From assembly GCA_012517355.1 (NCBI GenBank), contig JAAYVD010000022.1:1-64000 (forward strand): a stretch of DNA of 64,000 nucleotides, in the 5' to 3' direction. This stretch comes from Candidatus Rifleibacteriota bacterium (GTDB lineage Bacteria > Muiribacteriota > Ozemobacteria > Ozemobacterales > Ozemobacteraceae). The position numbers were made by a program, and so were the translations under genes. Under the pieces are notes generated by a model, which searched no databases, was not told where the DNA came from, and saw nothing but the letters and a program-made list of their open reading frames with translations. Below are positions 14,611 through 23,483 of the stretch, piece by piece (positions within the stretch are counted from its first letter, which is position 1; every line of letters starts with the position of its first letter).

Positions 14611-16311
14611 ATGAAACCGAAGCCGGTTGAGGTCCTCTGGCAGTTGCTGCGCGACCAGTTGGCGGCCTGCGTGAAATGCGGGGCCTGCCTGGCATTCTGT
14701 CCGCTGTATGGCCAGGAAAGACGGGAAGGGGCCTCCATGCGGGGAAAGATCGCCTTGTTGCAGGCATGGCTGGTTTCGCGCGGCGCCGAACCGGCGGCCG
14801 GGGGATCGCGCGGGGCAGGGGACCACCCTCGAGCGGTGCGCGAAACCGGGGTTTCGCGCGGCGTCGACCCGGCGGACGGCCGGCCGCGTGAAGTAGGGGA
14901 CCACCTTCGAGTGGTGCGCGAAACGGGGGTTTCTCGCGGCGTCGACCCGGCGGCGGGCCGGGCGCGTGGAGCAGGGGACGACCTTCGAGTGATACGCGAA
15001 ACCCAGGGTCCGCCCCGCCCTCCGTGGTGGCAACGGGGTCTGGCTGACATCCTGCCGGTCGGCCCGTTTTTCGATGGGGAAACTGGCGTGTCGCGCCGAT
15101 CTCTGGAGGCGCCGGGTGGACTGTCGGCCATCCGGTCGGGCGGGCGCCTGGCTGTCCCTCCCGGCGATCTGCGCGAGGCCCTCTCGTTCTGCACCGGGTG
15201 CCAGAGCTGCCGGGCCACTTGCCCGAACGGGGTGGACACGTGCCTGGTGACGCTGCTCGGCCGGCTGCTCCTTCCCAAGAGCCCTCTCCAGGCCTGGAAG
15301 GAATGGGGGTGCTCCCTCCTCGCCCGGTGGCCCTGGGGGCGGCGGTTTCTCGGGCGGATGCTGTTCGGGCCAGCTGGTCCTGGTGGCCGGGGGGGCGGAG
15401 ACGGCAGCCTCGGCGCCGGTCGGCGGGAACCCGAGGCCGGCCAGGGGTTGGCGGGCGGGAGGAGCGGCGCCCCGGAAGCCAATCCAGGGAAGCCTGGTGG
15501 GGCGTCCGAGGTCGGCATGGAGGGGGCTTCGGAAGCCAGTCCGGTGGGCGGTTCCCGGGCCAAGGGGCCGGGTCTGGCTGGGCCCGTGGTCCTGGTGCCG
15601 GGCTTCCGCCTGGCCCGGTTCCCGCATCTGGTGGAAGCCGCGGCCAACCTGATGGCCGCTTGCGGCGGTGGCGAACGGCCCACCGTGGAGACGGCGTGGT
15701 GCGGGGAGTTGGCGCTCGAGATTCCCGATCTCGAAGGGTATTCCCGGCAGCTGGGGGCCTGGCTGGAAACCATTGGCCGCCATGCCCCCGGCCGGATCGT
15801 CGTGGCGTGCCCGCACTGTCTGGAAGCGTTGGGTCGGGCTCGCGACCTGTGCGAGGCCTCTTCCGGCGAAGCCCGGTTGCTCGACCGGGTGACCGATCTC
15901 TACTCCTGGTTGCGCGAGGCAGGGTTCCGCCCGGTATCACAGGGCGACGCGCCCGCCATCCTGTTGGACGTCTGTGCCAACCGCAAAGACAAAGCCATGA
16001 GCCGCGCGGCCCGGGAGCTGTTGGGCCGGTGCCGGCCGAGCGGGGTGGAGGAGCCCGCCGTGACGGGTGGGGGGTGCACCTGCCGGGGCGGCTTCGGGGG
16101 GAGGTTTCCCTCGGTGGCCCGGACTCTACGCCGGCGGGTGGACGGCGGGGGAAGGGAACGGGGCAGCGAAGAGTTGGTGACGGTGTGCGCCAGTTGCCTG
16201 CGCGCCTGGAAGGGGACGCGGGGTGGCCGGGTGGTGCACCTGATCGAGGTGCTGGGCGGTGGGGCGGGGGGCCGTTCGGGGCCCCGCCCCTTGAATGGGG
16301 GAGCGGTCTGA
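14611..16311 (+). CDS. GlcF-like iron-sulfur protein with repeat expansions
   Basis: The 566-residue protein begins with a ferredoxin motif C20-x2-C23-x2-C26-x3-C30-P (CVKCGACLAFCP) and has a second motif, CTGCQSCRATCP, at about 194-206, as in the glycolate oxidase iron-sulfur subunit GlcF. Between them sit three tandem 26-residue copies (residues 55-132, units containing RETGVSRGVDPA) followed by another repeat-derived stretch to about 170. A second low-complexity Gly/Ala/Ser insert lies at about 250-325. The C-terminal cysteines (CPHCLEALG, DVCANRKDK, GGGCTCRGG, CASCLRAWKG) echo the CCG domain but lack the canonical CCG-type spacing. It is likely the electron-accepting partner of the upstream GlcD-like protein. 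Confidence 0.72.
   Translation: MKPKPVEVLWQLLRDQLAACVKCGACLAFCPLYGQERREGASMRGKIALLQAWLVSRGAEPAAGGSRGAGDHPRAVRETGVSRGVDPADGRPREVGDHLRVVRETGVSRGVDPAAGRARGAGDDLRVIRETQGPPRPPWWQRGLADILPVGPFFDGETGVSRRSLEAPGGLSAIRSGGRLAVPPGDLREALSFCTGCQSCRATCPNGVDTCLVTLLGRLLLPKSPLQAWKEWGCSLLARWPWGRRFLGRMLFGPAGPGGRGGGDGSLGAGRREPEAGQGLAGGRSGAPEANPGKPGGASEVGMEGASEASPVGGSRAKGPGLAGPVVLVPGFRLARFPHLVEAAANLMAACGGGERPTVETAWCGELALEIPDLEGYSRQLGAWLETIGRHAPGRIVVACPHCLEALGRARDLCEASSGEARLLDRVTDLYSWLREAGFRPVSQGDAPAILLDVCANRKDKAMSRAARELLGRCRPSGVEEPAVTGGGCTCRGGFGGRFPSVARTLRRRVDGGGRERGSEELVTVCASCLRAWKGTRGGRVVHLIEVLGGGAGGRSGPRPLNGGAV
14773..15006 (+). repeat. 78-bp tandem triplication inside a coding region
   Basis: Three copies begin at 14773, 14851 and 14929, each exactly 78 bp (26 codons), so the reading frame is kept. 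Each contains the palindromic core gcgaaaccggggtttcgcgc or a close variant and a gaccaccttcgag-type element. It lies within the GlcF-like gene between its two ferredoxin motifs. Confidence 0.85.
15007..15090 (+). repeat. In-gene copy of the interspersed ~75-bp repeat
   Basis: The sequence cgccctccgtggtggcaacggg... through ctgccggtcggccc resembles the repeat copies at 4765, 43563 and 48603. It follows the 78-bp triplication directly and stays in frame inside the GlcF-like gene. Confidence 0.5.
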
Positions 16312-16961
16312 TGTCTGACCAGTGGCGGTTCGAACGCGAAGCCTGGCAGGAGGGCTACCGGTTGGTGGCGGGCGGGGACGAAGCCGGCCGGGGACCGTGG
16401 GCGGGGCCGGTCGTCGCGGCGTTCGTCATCCTGCGCCGGGAGGATCCCATCGCCGGGGTCGATGATTCGAAGAAACTCTCCCGCGAGGCGCGCCGGACGC
16501 TGTTCGACGAGATCCGGCGGCGGGCGGCGGGGTTCGGCATCGGGTCCGCCTCCTGCCAGGAGATCGACCGGATGAACATTCTCGAAGCGACGCGGGTGGC
16601 CTTCCACCGGGCGTTCGAAAGCCTCTCCCCCGCCCCCGACTTCGTGCTGCTCGACCATCTCCGGCTGGCGTGGCTGCGGCTGCCCTCGCGGTCCTTTCCC
16701 AAGGGGGATGCGCTGAGCGCCTCGATCGGGGCGGCCTCGATCCTCGCCAAGGAGACGCGTGACCGGCACATGGAGGAGATGGACCGCCGGTATCCCGGCT
16801 ACGGGTTCGCCCGGCACATGGGATACGGGACGCCCGAACACCAGGCAGCCCTGCGGCGGCTTGGCCCGTGCGGGATCCACCGGATGTCCTTCAAACCGGT
16901 CCGGGCGGCCCTGGAAGCCGCCCGCGAGGCCCCGCCGGACCTGTTTTCCTTCCCGCCGTGA
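16311..16961 (+). CDS. rnhB: Ribonuclease HII
   Basis: The 216-residue protein has the RNase HII catalytic set: D and E in GGDEAGRGPWAGPVVAAFV, D in FVLLDHLRL, and D in the SIGAASILAKETRDRHM segment. VDDSKKLS and YGFARHMGYGTPEH are conserved family blocks. It removes RNA from RNA-DNA hybrids and single ribonucleotides. The ATG at 16311 shares one base with the stop of the upstream gene. The order rnhB, FliK-like, FlhX-like, YraN-like is a recognised conserved cluster in Firmicutes and several other groups. Confidence 0.95.
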   Translation: MSDQWRFEREAWQEGYRLVAGGDEAGRGPWAGPVVAAFVILRREDPIAGVDDSKKLSREARRTLFDEIRRRAAGFGIGSASCQEIDRMNILEATRVAFHRAFESLSPAPDFVLLDHLRLAWLRLPSRSFPKGDALSASIGAASILAKETRDRHMEEMDRRYPGYGFARHMGYGTPEHQAALRRLGPCGIHRMSFKPVRAALEAAREAPPDLFSFPP

Positions 16962-17182
16962 CCGGAGTATCCTGTGGAAGAACCACGGCGTGCCCCGGTG
17001 GGGACGGCAATCCTCACGATGGTCTCGGGAGCGGTTTTCCGGGCACCTTCGGTCTGCCTTGTCGCTGGGGCCGATCTCTGCGGATGGCACTGTTCATCAG
17101 CAATCTTCGGTTCGATGAAGGAGAACTGCCGCGGTGGGGAGGCGGCGGTGGGTGACAGAATGACGAAAGTTGTACAAGTTTG

Positions 17183-18268
17183 ATGAAGGTTTCCCTGGAC
17201 GCCTTTCCCGGCGGGTGGCGGTCCGGCCAGACCCTCCGGGGGGAGGTGCTGGCCTCCGACGAGTCGGGCAGCCTCCTCATGGTCGACGGGCGGCCGGTGA
17301 CGACCGCGAAGCGGCTGGAGGCAGGGAAGACCTTCACCGGCCGGGTCGAGGTCGCCGCCGACGGGCGGGCCGGCCTGGCCCTCGAGTCTGACGCGGTGTC
17401 GGCCGAGGGGTCGGGGGAGGCGCAGTTGCTCCGGTCCTGGGGCCTCGAGCCCACCGCCGAGAACCAGACCCTGGTGCGGTTGCTGCGACGGTTCGGGCTG
17501 CCGGTCGGGGCTGAGGGGGTGAAGACCCTGCAGGCCCTGATGACCCGCCTGGGGGCCGGCCTCGAACGCCCGTCGCAGGACGCCCTCGGCCTCCTGCTGG
17601 CGCGGCGGCTGCCGGAGGGAGCCTTTCCGCTTCTGGCAAAGTATTTTGCCGGGGACCTGACCTTCGCCCGTCTGCTGGAGAAGCTGCCCGCGGGCGTGCA
17701 GGAAAGCCTGCGGGATGGGTGGGGGGCTTCCCCGCTCCTCGACCACCTGCAGGGTCTGCTGGCCGATCCTGCAGGCCTGTCGGAAACGGTGCGGGCCGGC
17801 CTCGCGGAGGATTTCCCCGCCGGTCTGCTCCTGCAGGAGGTTCTGTCACAACCGCCCGGGGAGCAGGCGGAGGGGCGACTGTTCTTCCAATGGCCGGTCT
17901 ACTGGGACGGGGCCGACCTTCCCGACACCCTGGAAGGCGAGGCCTTCTACGAGGGCGGGGACGGCCCGGAACGGGGGTTCAGCCTGCGCCTGCGGATGCA
18001 CCCCCCCCGGCTGGGCCGGATGGAGGTGGGCCTGCACCGGCTGAAAGAGGCCCTCTGGGTGCATTTCGGCCTGCAGGAGACGGGGGTGATCCCGGCGGTG
18101 CGAGGCTTGTTCCCCGCATTGGAAGGCCGCCTGCAGGAAATGTCCTGGCGGTCGGTCCGGCTGACCGCGGGGCGCCTGGCCGGGGGGGAACGGCTGCTGG
18201 CCCCGCCCGAGCCGGAGCCCGGTCCGGGGCGCACCGGTGACCGGGGCCGGGTGGACGTAAGGGTGTAG
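17183..18268 (+). CDS. FliK-like hook-length-control-type protein
   Basis: I start the 361-residue protein at the ATG at 17183; a TTG three bases earlier is also possible. The N-terminus is low in features. The C-terminal 110 residues ([19 protein letters not shown], then [20 protein letters not shown]) match the conserved FliK C-terminal domain, where 'P-x-x-LG-x-(V/M)-x-V' is the hallmark. Its position between rnhB and an FlhX/YlqH-like gene supports the assignment, since these C-terminal domains normally interact with FlhB-type substrate-specificity switches. No flagellar structural gene is in the window, so its present role may not be flagellar. Confidence 0.65.
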   Translation: MKVSLDAFPGGWRSGQTLRGEVLASDESGSLLMVDGRPVTTAKRLEAGKTFTGRVEVAADGRAGLALESDAVSAEGSGEAQLLRSWGLEPTAENQTLVRLLRRFGLPVGAEGVKTLQALMTRLGAGLERPSQDALGLLLARRLPEGAFPLLAKYFAGDLTFARLLEKLPAGVQESLRDGWGASPLLDHLQGLLADPAGLSETVRAGLAEDFPAGLLLQEVLSQPPGEQAEGRLFFQWPVYWDGADLPDTLEGEAFYEGGDGPERGFSLRLRMHPPRLGRMEVGLHRLKEALWVHFGLQETGVIPAVRGLFPALEGRLQEMSWRSVRLTAGRLAGGERLLAPPEPEPGPGRTGDRGRVDVRV

Positions 18269-18273
18269 GGGCG

Positions 18274-18564
18274 ATGGCCGGGAAGCGCAAGGTATCGCTC
18301 GAAGACATCGCCGTCGCCGTCAAATACACGTTCGGCAAGGGGGGGGAGGCCCCGCGGGTCGTCGCCTCCGGGCGAGGCCTGGTGGCCGCCCGGATTCTCG
18401 AAGAGGCCCGCAAACACGGGGTTCCCCAGCAGGAAAACCGGCCGCTGGCGGAATCCCTGGCCAAGGTGCCGGTCGGGGTGGAGATCCCGCCCGAGCTCTG
18501 GGAGGCGATGGCCGAGGTGCTGGCCCAGGTCTACCGTCTGGACGGGAGCCGGGCCGGTGGGTGA
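18274..18564 (+). CDS. FlhX/YlqH-like protein (stand-alone FlhB C-terminal domain)
   Basis: The 96-residue protein matches the cytoplasmic C-terminal domain of FlhB/YscU export-switch proteins. The segments [40 protein letters not shown] and [19 protein letters not shown] are all aligned in the expected order. It lacks the four membrane helices and starts near where FlhB self-cleaves, as FlhX and Bacillus YlqH do. It lies 5 bp after the FliK-like gene and overlaps the YraN-like start by 8 bp. Confidence 0.82.
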   Translation: MAGKRKVSLEDIAVAVKYTFGKGGEAPRVVASGRGLVAARILEEARKHGVPQQENRPLAESLAKVPVGVEIPPELWEAMAEVLAQVYRLDGSRAGG

Positions 18565-18925
18565 TCCGCGGCAGGCTCTGGGCCAACGGGGCGAGGCGCT
18601 GGCCGCCCGTTTCCTCGAGGGGAAGGGCATGGGCATCGTGGCGCGCAACGTCCGGACCCGCTACGGAGAGCTCGACCTCGTGGCGCGCGACCGCGACACC
18701 CTGGTCTTCGTCGAGGTCCGGGCCCGGACGCACGTGGCCCACGGGGACCCGCTCGAGACCGTGACGCGGGGCAAGCAGGCGAAACTGATCCGGATGGCCC
18801 GATGGTATCTGGCGGCCAACCGGGTGTCCCCCGACGTCTTCTGCCGGTTCGACGTCATCGGGATCGTCTGCCTGCCCGGTCAGGAGCCGGTTCTGACCCA
18901 CGTGGAAAACGCATTCGGGTCCTGA
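18557..18925 (+). CDS. YraN/UPF0102 family nuclease-like protein
   Basis: The 122-residue protein has the YraN pattern: [17 protein letters not shown] near the start, then N[14 protein letters not shown] and LVFVEVRAR, which together form a restriction-endonuclease-like PD-(D/E)xK site (E, D, E-x-R/K). Its GTG start at 18557 lies inside the end of the FlhX-like gene. The family's in vivo role is not established. Synteny with rnhB is widespread. Confidence 0.88.
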   Translation: MGDPRQALGQRGEALAARFLEGKGMGIVARNVRTRYGELDLVARDRDTLVFVEVRARTHVAHGDPLETVTRGKQAKLIRMARWYLAANRVSPDVFCRFDVIGIVCLPGQEPVLTHVENAFGS

Positions 18926-19195
18926 TGCCGCTGCCAGGCTCGAGGTCGGGTCCGAGACCCGCTCCCGAAGGCTCCCTTCCCCAGTCCCCAGCCCCCAATC
19001 CCCAATCCCCGGTTTTTCCGGGGCTCCGGCCGGCCGGGCCCTCACCCCGCCGGGCGGCGGCCGGGGGAAAAGGGGCGGGCCGGCATCAGGTGGCACCGCC
19101 TTTTGAGGCGGACCCAGGCTTTGCCAAGGAAAGGAGATTCTGGTAGAGTGGACCGCCACAGCACGACCTTCATCTTTCCCGTCTAGGGGTTGAAC
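18926..19195. other. Intergenic region, C-rich
   Basis: This 270-bp gap separates the rnhB cluster from the export gene. It holds a run of short repeats (ccccagtccccagcccccaa type, 18979-19012) and a small ccgg-ttttt-ccgg hairpin. No convincing promoter is visible, although expression of the next gene must start here or upstream. Confidence 0.4.
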
Positions 19196-21901
19196 ATGCG
19201 AACCTTTTCCGCCAAACTGCTCGTCCTCTTCCTGGCTTTTGCCTCTCTGACCCTGATGGTCAGTGGGCAGCCGGCCATCGGCTCCCGGATGATGGAGGAC
19301 AAGACCGCCGCCAGGTTTTCCGAGTCCGGCCGGGGAACCGCCGCTTCGCCGGGAAAGAAGGCCGTTCCCGGGGCGACCGAGATCCCCGCGGGGCTGGAAT
19401 CCGCCTCCGCCGTCGAAGAGCCCGTCTCCTCACGGGAGGCCCTCGAGAACCGGTTGCGCCTGGAGGCCCTGCGCAAGGCCATGGAAGGCCGCCAGCGCGA
19501 AACCCTGCGGACCGAGGAGAAACGGAAGATCTTTCTGGGCCAGTTCGGCCCCCGCCGCCGGACCTACCGGGAAAAGGACGAGGACCCCGGCGAGATCTCG
19601 GCGGTCGACGAGCGCAAGATCGAACGGACCCTGGGCACCGATCTCGAGAAGGAGGCCGCGGTGGAACCCTTCGGGCGGTCCTTCTTCCTGAAGGGCGAGG
19701 ACATCTCCGGTTCGCTCGAGAACGTGGCCGCGCCGTCCTCCTACATCCTGGGGCCGGGCGACTCGCTGAAGATCATCATCTGGTCGGAGATGGGCGACGA
19801 GACCGTCTACGACGTCACGGTCAACCCCGAGGGGCAGGTCTACATCCCCATCCTCGGGGTGATGGGGGTGTCCGGCCAGACGGTCGGCCAGTTCCAGGAA
19901 ACCGTGATCGGCAGCCTGTCCGGCAAGTTCCAGCATTTCAAGGGGCAGGTGACCCTGTCCAAGATCCGCACGCTGCAGATCTTCCTGGCCGGTGAGGTTC
20001 GCAAGCCCGGGGCCATGGTGGTTTCGGCCCTGGCGACCGCCTTCCATGCCCTCTATCGGGCCGGTGGCCCGACCGATCGCGGATCCATGCGGCAGATCCG
20101 CGTTTTGCGCGGGTCCGTGCCGGTGTCCGAGATCGACCTCTACGAATACTTCCTGCACGGCGACAAGAGCCAGGATGTCACCCTGGAAAGCGGTGACACC
20201 ATCTTCGTCCCCCCCCTCGGTGAGCGGGTGACCGTCCAGGGCGAGGTCGTCCGGCCGGCCATCTACGAACTGCTCGGCGAGAAGACCCTGGCCGAGGTGC
20301 TGACCATGGCCGGGGGCATCGATGCCACCGCCTACACCGGGCGGGTGCGCGTGGCGCGCTGGCAGGGCGGTGGCCGCCGGAAGATCAGCGACGTCGGGGC
20401 CGCCTCAGACAGCGGCGCCATGGCCGCCTTCCGCGTCGCCAACGGCGACGAGATCCTGGTCGAACGGGCCACCGAGGAGGTCGGCAACCGGGTGATCGTC
20501 CAGGGCGCGGTGGTCCGGCCGGGCGAGTATGCCGTGGCCGAAGGCACGACCCTGAGCGCGGTCCTGGCCAAGGCCGGCGGCATCACCGCCGAGGCGGCCA
20601 AGGACATCGGCCAGATCATCCGCAAGCTCGACCAGGGCCGGGAGGAGATCCTGTCCTTCAACCTCGCCAAGGTGCTGGCCAAGGGCGCCGGCGACGATCT
20701 GCCGGTGAAACCGTATGATCGGGTGCGGGTGTTCTTCGCCAGCGAGATCAAGGCCGACATCCGGTCGGTGACCATCGCCGGGGCGGTGCGGCGGCCGGGC
20801 GAGTACATCCTGCGCGAGAAGATGACGGTGCGTGACCTGCTGCTGCGCGCCCAGGGCCTGACCGCCGACGCGGCCGGCGAAGGCGAGGTGGCCAGCGCCA
20901 AATCGGAAGGGCGGGGCAGCGAGGTGCGGCGGATCGACCTGGAAAAGGTGCTGCGGAACCCCCGCGACCCCGACAACATCCTGCTGGCCCCCCTCGACAA
21001 GGTCAACGTGTTCGTCCGGGGCGACGTCTTGCTGGAACCCGAGGTCGTGGTGCTGACCGGCGAAGTGAAGCGGCCGGGTCCCTACGCCCTGAAGCGGAAG
21101 GGGGAGACCCTCTCGGAGGTCATCGCCCGGGCGGGCGGCCTGACCTCGCGCGCCTTCCCGGAAGGGGCGGTCTTCCAGCGCAAGACCGGCAAGGTCGCCC
21201 CCCTGTCGCAGATCGAGGCGGCGGACAAGGTGCGTGGGGAACTGTTCGACCAGGCGGCGCTCGACCTGCGGGCGGATCTGCTGCGGGCGGGGGCCAAGCT
21301 GGAGGCTGCCGAGGAGCGGACACCGGATAAAACCCTCGGAGTGAAGGAGAAGGAGGCCGTCCTCGGCTCGGGGACCACCGACGTGGCCGCCGGCCTGGAG
21401 ACCAGCCAGGCCGCCGTCCGGGAGACCTCGCGGTTCGGCGACGTGCAGTATGCCAACCGGTCGATGCTGCAGGACCTGGTGCGGATCCCCATCCGCCTCG
21501 AGGCGGTCCTGGCCGGCAAGGGGAACTGGGGGGCGAACGACGTGGTGCTGGAAGACGGCGACCAGATCACCATTCCGGTCATCCCCTGCACTGTCTCGGT
21601 GGTCGGTGCGGTGGTCAACCCGACCACCCTGCTGTTCGAGGAACGCAACACCCCGCGCAGCTACATCGAGCGGGCGGGCGGGTTCAGCGAACACTCGAAC
21701 CACCGCCGGACGGTGGTGGTCAGGCCGAACGGGGAGGTGGTCCCGCTGCGCCGGGTGCGCCACATCCAGCGCGGAGACATCATCCTGGTGCCGCCCCGGG
21801 CCAAGCTGGTGCGTAAGGACAAGCTGGCCGAGAGCAGCCAGGTGGCCCAGATCCTCGGCAACCTGGCGGTCATGTACAAGGTTGTGACCGAGGCCCAATG
21901 A
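19196..21901 (+). CDS. Polysaccharide export protein with multiple SLBB domains
   Basis: The 901-residue protein has a signal peptide (about 1-25, KLLVLFLAFASLTLMVSG). A charged, possibly coiled region follows, then a Poly_export domain (SSYILGPGDSLKIIIWSEM, about 180-260). At least six SLBB-type repeats come next, recognisable by openings such as GEVRKPGAMVVS, GEVVRPAIYEL, GAVVRPGEYAV, GAVRRPGEYIL, GEVKRPGPYAL and GAVVNPTTLLF, each followed by a GG-I/L-T segment. It is much longer than Wza (about 380 residues) and resembles the multi-SLBB exporters of deltaproteobacteria and other diderms. It should form a periplasm-spanning outer-membrane channel for an exopolysaccharide. No glycosyltransferase or Wzc-type gene is adjacent. 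The ATG at 19196 is used, with AGGGGT six bases before it. Confidence 0.87.
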   Translation: MRTFSAKLLVLFLAFASLTLMVSGQPAIGSRMMEDKTAARFSESGRGTAASPGKKAVPGATEIPAGLESASAVEEPVSSREALENRLRLEALRKAMEGRQRETLRTEEKRKIFLGQFGPRRRTYREKDEDPGEISAVDERKIERTLGTDLEKEAAVEPFGRSFFLKGEDISGSLENVAAPSSYILGPGDSLKIIIWSEMGDETVYDVTVNPEGQVYIPILGVMGVSGQTVGQFQETVIGSLSGKFQHFKGQVTLSKIRTLQIFLAGEVRKPGAMVVSALATAFHALYRAGGPTDRGSMRQIRVLRGSVPVSEIDLYEYFLHGDKSQDVTLESGDTIFVPPLGERVTVQGEVVRPAIYELLGEKTLAEVLTMAGGIDATAYTGRVRVARWQGGGRRKISDVGAASDSGAMAAFRVANGDEILVERATEEVGNRVIVQGAVVRPGEYAVAEGTTLSAVLAKAGGITAEAAKDIGQIIRKLDQGREEILSFNLAKVLAKGAGDDLPVKPYDRVRVFFASEIKADIRSVTIAGAVRRPGEYILREKMTVRDLLLRAQGLTADAAGEGEVASAKSEGRGSEVRRIDLEKVLRNPRDPDNILLAPLDKVNVFVRGDVLLEPEVVVLTGEVKRPGPYALKRKGETLSEVIARAGGLTSRAFPEGAVFQRKTGKVAPLSQIEAADKVRGELFDQAALDLRADLLRAGAKLEAAEERTPDKTLGVKEKEAVLGSGTTDVAAGLETSQAAVRETSRFGDVQYANRSMLQDLVRIPIRLEAVLAGKGNWGANDVVLEDGDQITIPVIPCTVSVVGAVVNPTTLLFEERNTPRSYIERAGGFSEHSNHRRTVVVRPNGEVVPLRRVRHIQRGDIILVPPRAKLVRKDKLAESSQVAQILGNLAVMYKVVTEAQ

Positions 21902-21943
21902 TCGTAGAATGTCCTGACATCCGCCGAAGGAGGGGAATGAAGC

Positions 21944-23287
21944 ATGCCTGAATCGATCACCAAGGTCGTCAAGCGCAACGGCCAGGTGGTGACCTTCGAC
22001 AAGGAGAAGGTCGTCAACGCCATTTTCAAGGCCGCCCAGTCGGTGGGCGGGAAGGACCGCCGGATGGCCGAGATCCTGGCCGAAAAGGTGGTCCACCACC
22101 TCGCCCTCAGCAAGAAGCCGCCGGCCCTGCCTTCCGTCGAGGAGATCCAGGACATCATCGAGAAGGAGCTGATCGAGGAAGGGCACGCCCGGACTGCCAA
22201 GGCGTTCATCCTCTACCGGGCCGACCACGCCAAGCTTCGGGAAGGGCAAGACCGTCAGGCCAACGCCACCAGCGGCAACATTCCCTACAAGAAGATCTGG
22301 CAGGTCCTCAACTGGTCGATCGACCATGACTGCTTCAGCATCGCCAAGATCAACGAGCGCATCGCCAAGGGAACCTACCCGCAGCTCGTCACGGAAGTCA
22401 CCGAGAAATACCAGGCCGACGTCAAGGCGGCCGCCGAGAAGGTGCTGGCCCGCAAGGACGAAGTGCGGATCGTGATCATCGCCGGCCCCTCGAGCTCGGG
22501 CAAGACGACGACCACGATCAAGCTCGAGGAGCAGTTGAAGGCCCAGGGGTTCGAGCTTCTGGCGATGAACCTCGACAACTACTACTTCGATCTCAGCCAC
22601 CACCCCAAGGACGAGTTCGGCGACTACGATTTCGAGACCCCCGAAGCGCTCGACCTGGCGCTGATCAACCGCCATCTCGCGGAATTGCTTGAAGGCAAGA
22701 CCATCCAGATGCCGCGGTACAATTTCAAGACCGGCAAGCGGGAGGAGAAGACCGATCCCCTCACCCTGAAGCCCCACCAGCTGCTTCTGCTCGACAGCCT
22801 GCACGGGTTGTACGCGCCGATGACCCAGAGCGTGCCGGCCAGCAAGAAGTTCAAGCTGTACATCGAGTCCCTGTGCCAGATCAAGAACACCGACGGCGAA
22901 TTCCTGCGCTGGACCGACGTGCGGTTGCTGCGCCGGATGGTGCGCGACTCCTGGCACCGCAGCTACAACCCCAAACAGACCCTCGAACACTGGCACTACG
23001 TGCGCCGGTCCGAGATCCAGCACATCATCCCGTTCGTGGGCACGGTCGACCACATCGTCGATGGCTCGCTGCCGTACGAACTGCCGGTGTACAAGAAGCA
23101 CCTGTTCCACCACTTCCCGGAGTTCGTCAAGGAATACCGCGAGGACCCCAAGCGGCAGGATGCCTTCATCCGGGCCAAGCGCGTCCACGACATGCTCGCC
23201 GCCTTCACCCAGTGGGACGACGAGAACGTGATCCCGAAGGACGCCCTGATCCGGGAATACATCGGGGGCAGCATCTACAAATACTGA
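21944..23287 (+). CDS. ATP-cone plus uridine kinase/phosphoribulokinase-type protein
   Basis: The 447-residue protein opens with an ATP-cone domain (about 5-90, KVVKRNGQVVTFDKEKVVNA), the allosteric nucleotide module of ribonucleotide reductases and NrdR. A P-loop kinase domain of the uridine kinase/phosphoribulokinase family follows, with Walker A GPSSSGKTTTT near 185, then LDNYYFD and the acidic DYDFETPEALD block. The C-terminal ~150 residues are conserved-looking but unassigned. It probably phosphorylates a nucleoside or sugar under nucleotide control, although the substrate is not evident. A strong AAGGAGGGG site (21927-21935) sets the start. A terminator follows at 23313-23340. Confidence 0.82.
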   Translation: MPESITKVVKRNGQVVTFDKEKVVNAIFKAAQSVGGKDRRMAEILAEKVVHHLALSKKPPALPSVEEIQDIIEKELIEEGHARTAKAFILYRADHAKLREGQDRQANATSGNIPYKKIWQVLNWSIDHDCFSIAKINERIAKGTYPQLVTEVTEKYQADVKAAAEKVLARKDEVRIVIIAGPSSSGKTTTTIKLEEQLKAQGFELLAMNLDNYYFDLSHHPKDEFGDYDFETPEALDLALINRHLAELLEGKTIQMPRYNFKTGKREEKTDPLTLKPHQLLLLDSLHGLYAPMTQSVPASKKFKLYIESLCQIKNTDGEFLRWTDVRLLRRMVRDSWHRSYNPKQTLEHWHYVRRSEIQHIIPFVGTVDHIVDGSLPYELPVYKKHLFHHFPEFVKEYREDPKRQDAFIRAKRVHDMLAAFTQWDDENVIPKDALIREYIGGSIYKY

Positions 23288-23312
23288 CTCCCGTTCAGCC
23301 ACTTTCCAGCGC

Positions 23313-23340
23313 AGGCCCCTTCCCCCCGAAGGGGCCTTTC
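23313..23340 (+). terminator. Rho-independent-type terminator
   Basis: A 10-bp stem (23313-23322 with 23328-23337), containing aggccccttc and its complement, is followed by a short T/C-rich run. It lies 26 bases after the kinase-like gene and directly ahead of the next promoter. Confidence 0.75.
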
Positions 23341-23368
23341 CTCTCTCCCGGTGAGGAAGAAAGAATCT

Positions 23369-23398
23369 TTGACTTGGCCAGAGAGGCAGTGCTATAAT
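23369..23398 (+). promoter_or_regulatory. Consensus-like sigma70 promoter
   Basis: TTGACT (23369-23374) and a perfect TATAAT (23393-23398), 18 bases apart, precede the peptidyl-prolyl isomerase gene by about 85 bases. This is the strongest promoter match in the window and starts a new unit after the terminator at 23313-23340. Confidence 0.85.
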
Positions 23399-23483
23399 CC
23401 ACCGTCCTGCCCCCCCCTCGGGGGCAGACCGGATACGGTTTTCCGGGCCATGGGCACAACGCAATCCACGAGGTGACGGAATC

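Noticed and set aside
14773-15006. 78-bp repeats considered as CRISPR or an integron-like array
   Set aside because: They are head-to-tail copies without spacers or integrase, and lie in frame within a gene.
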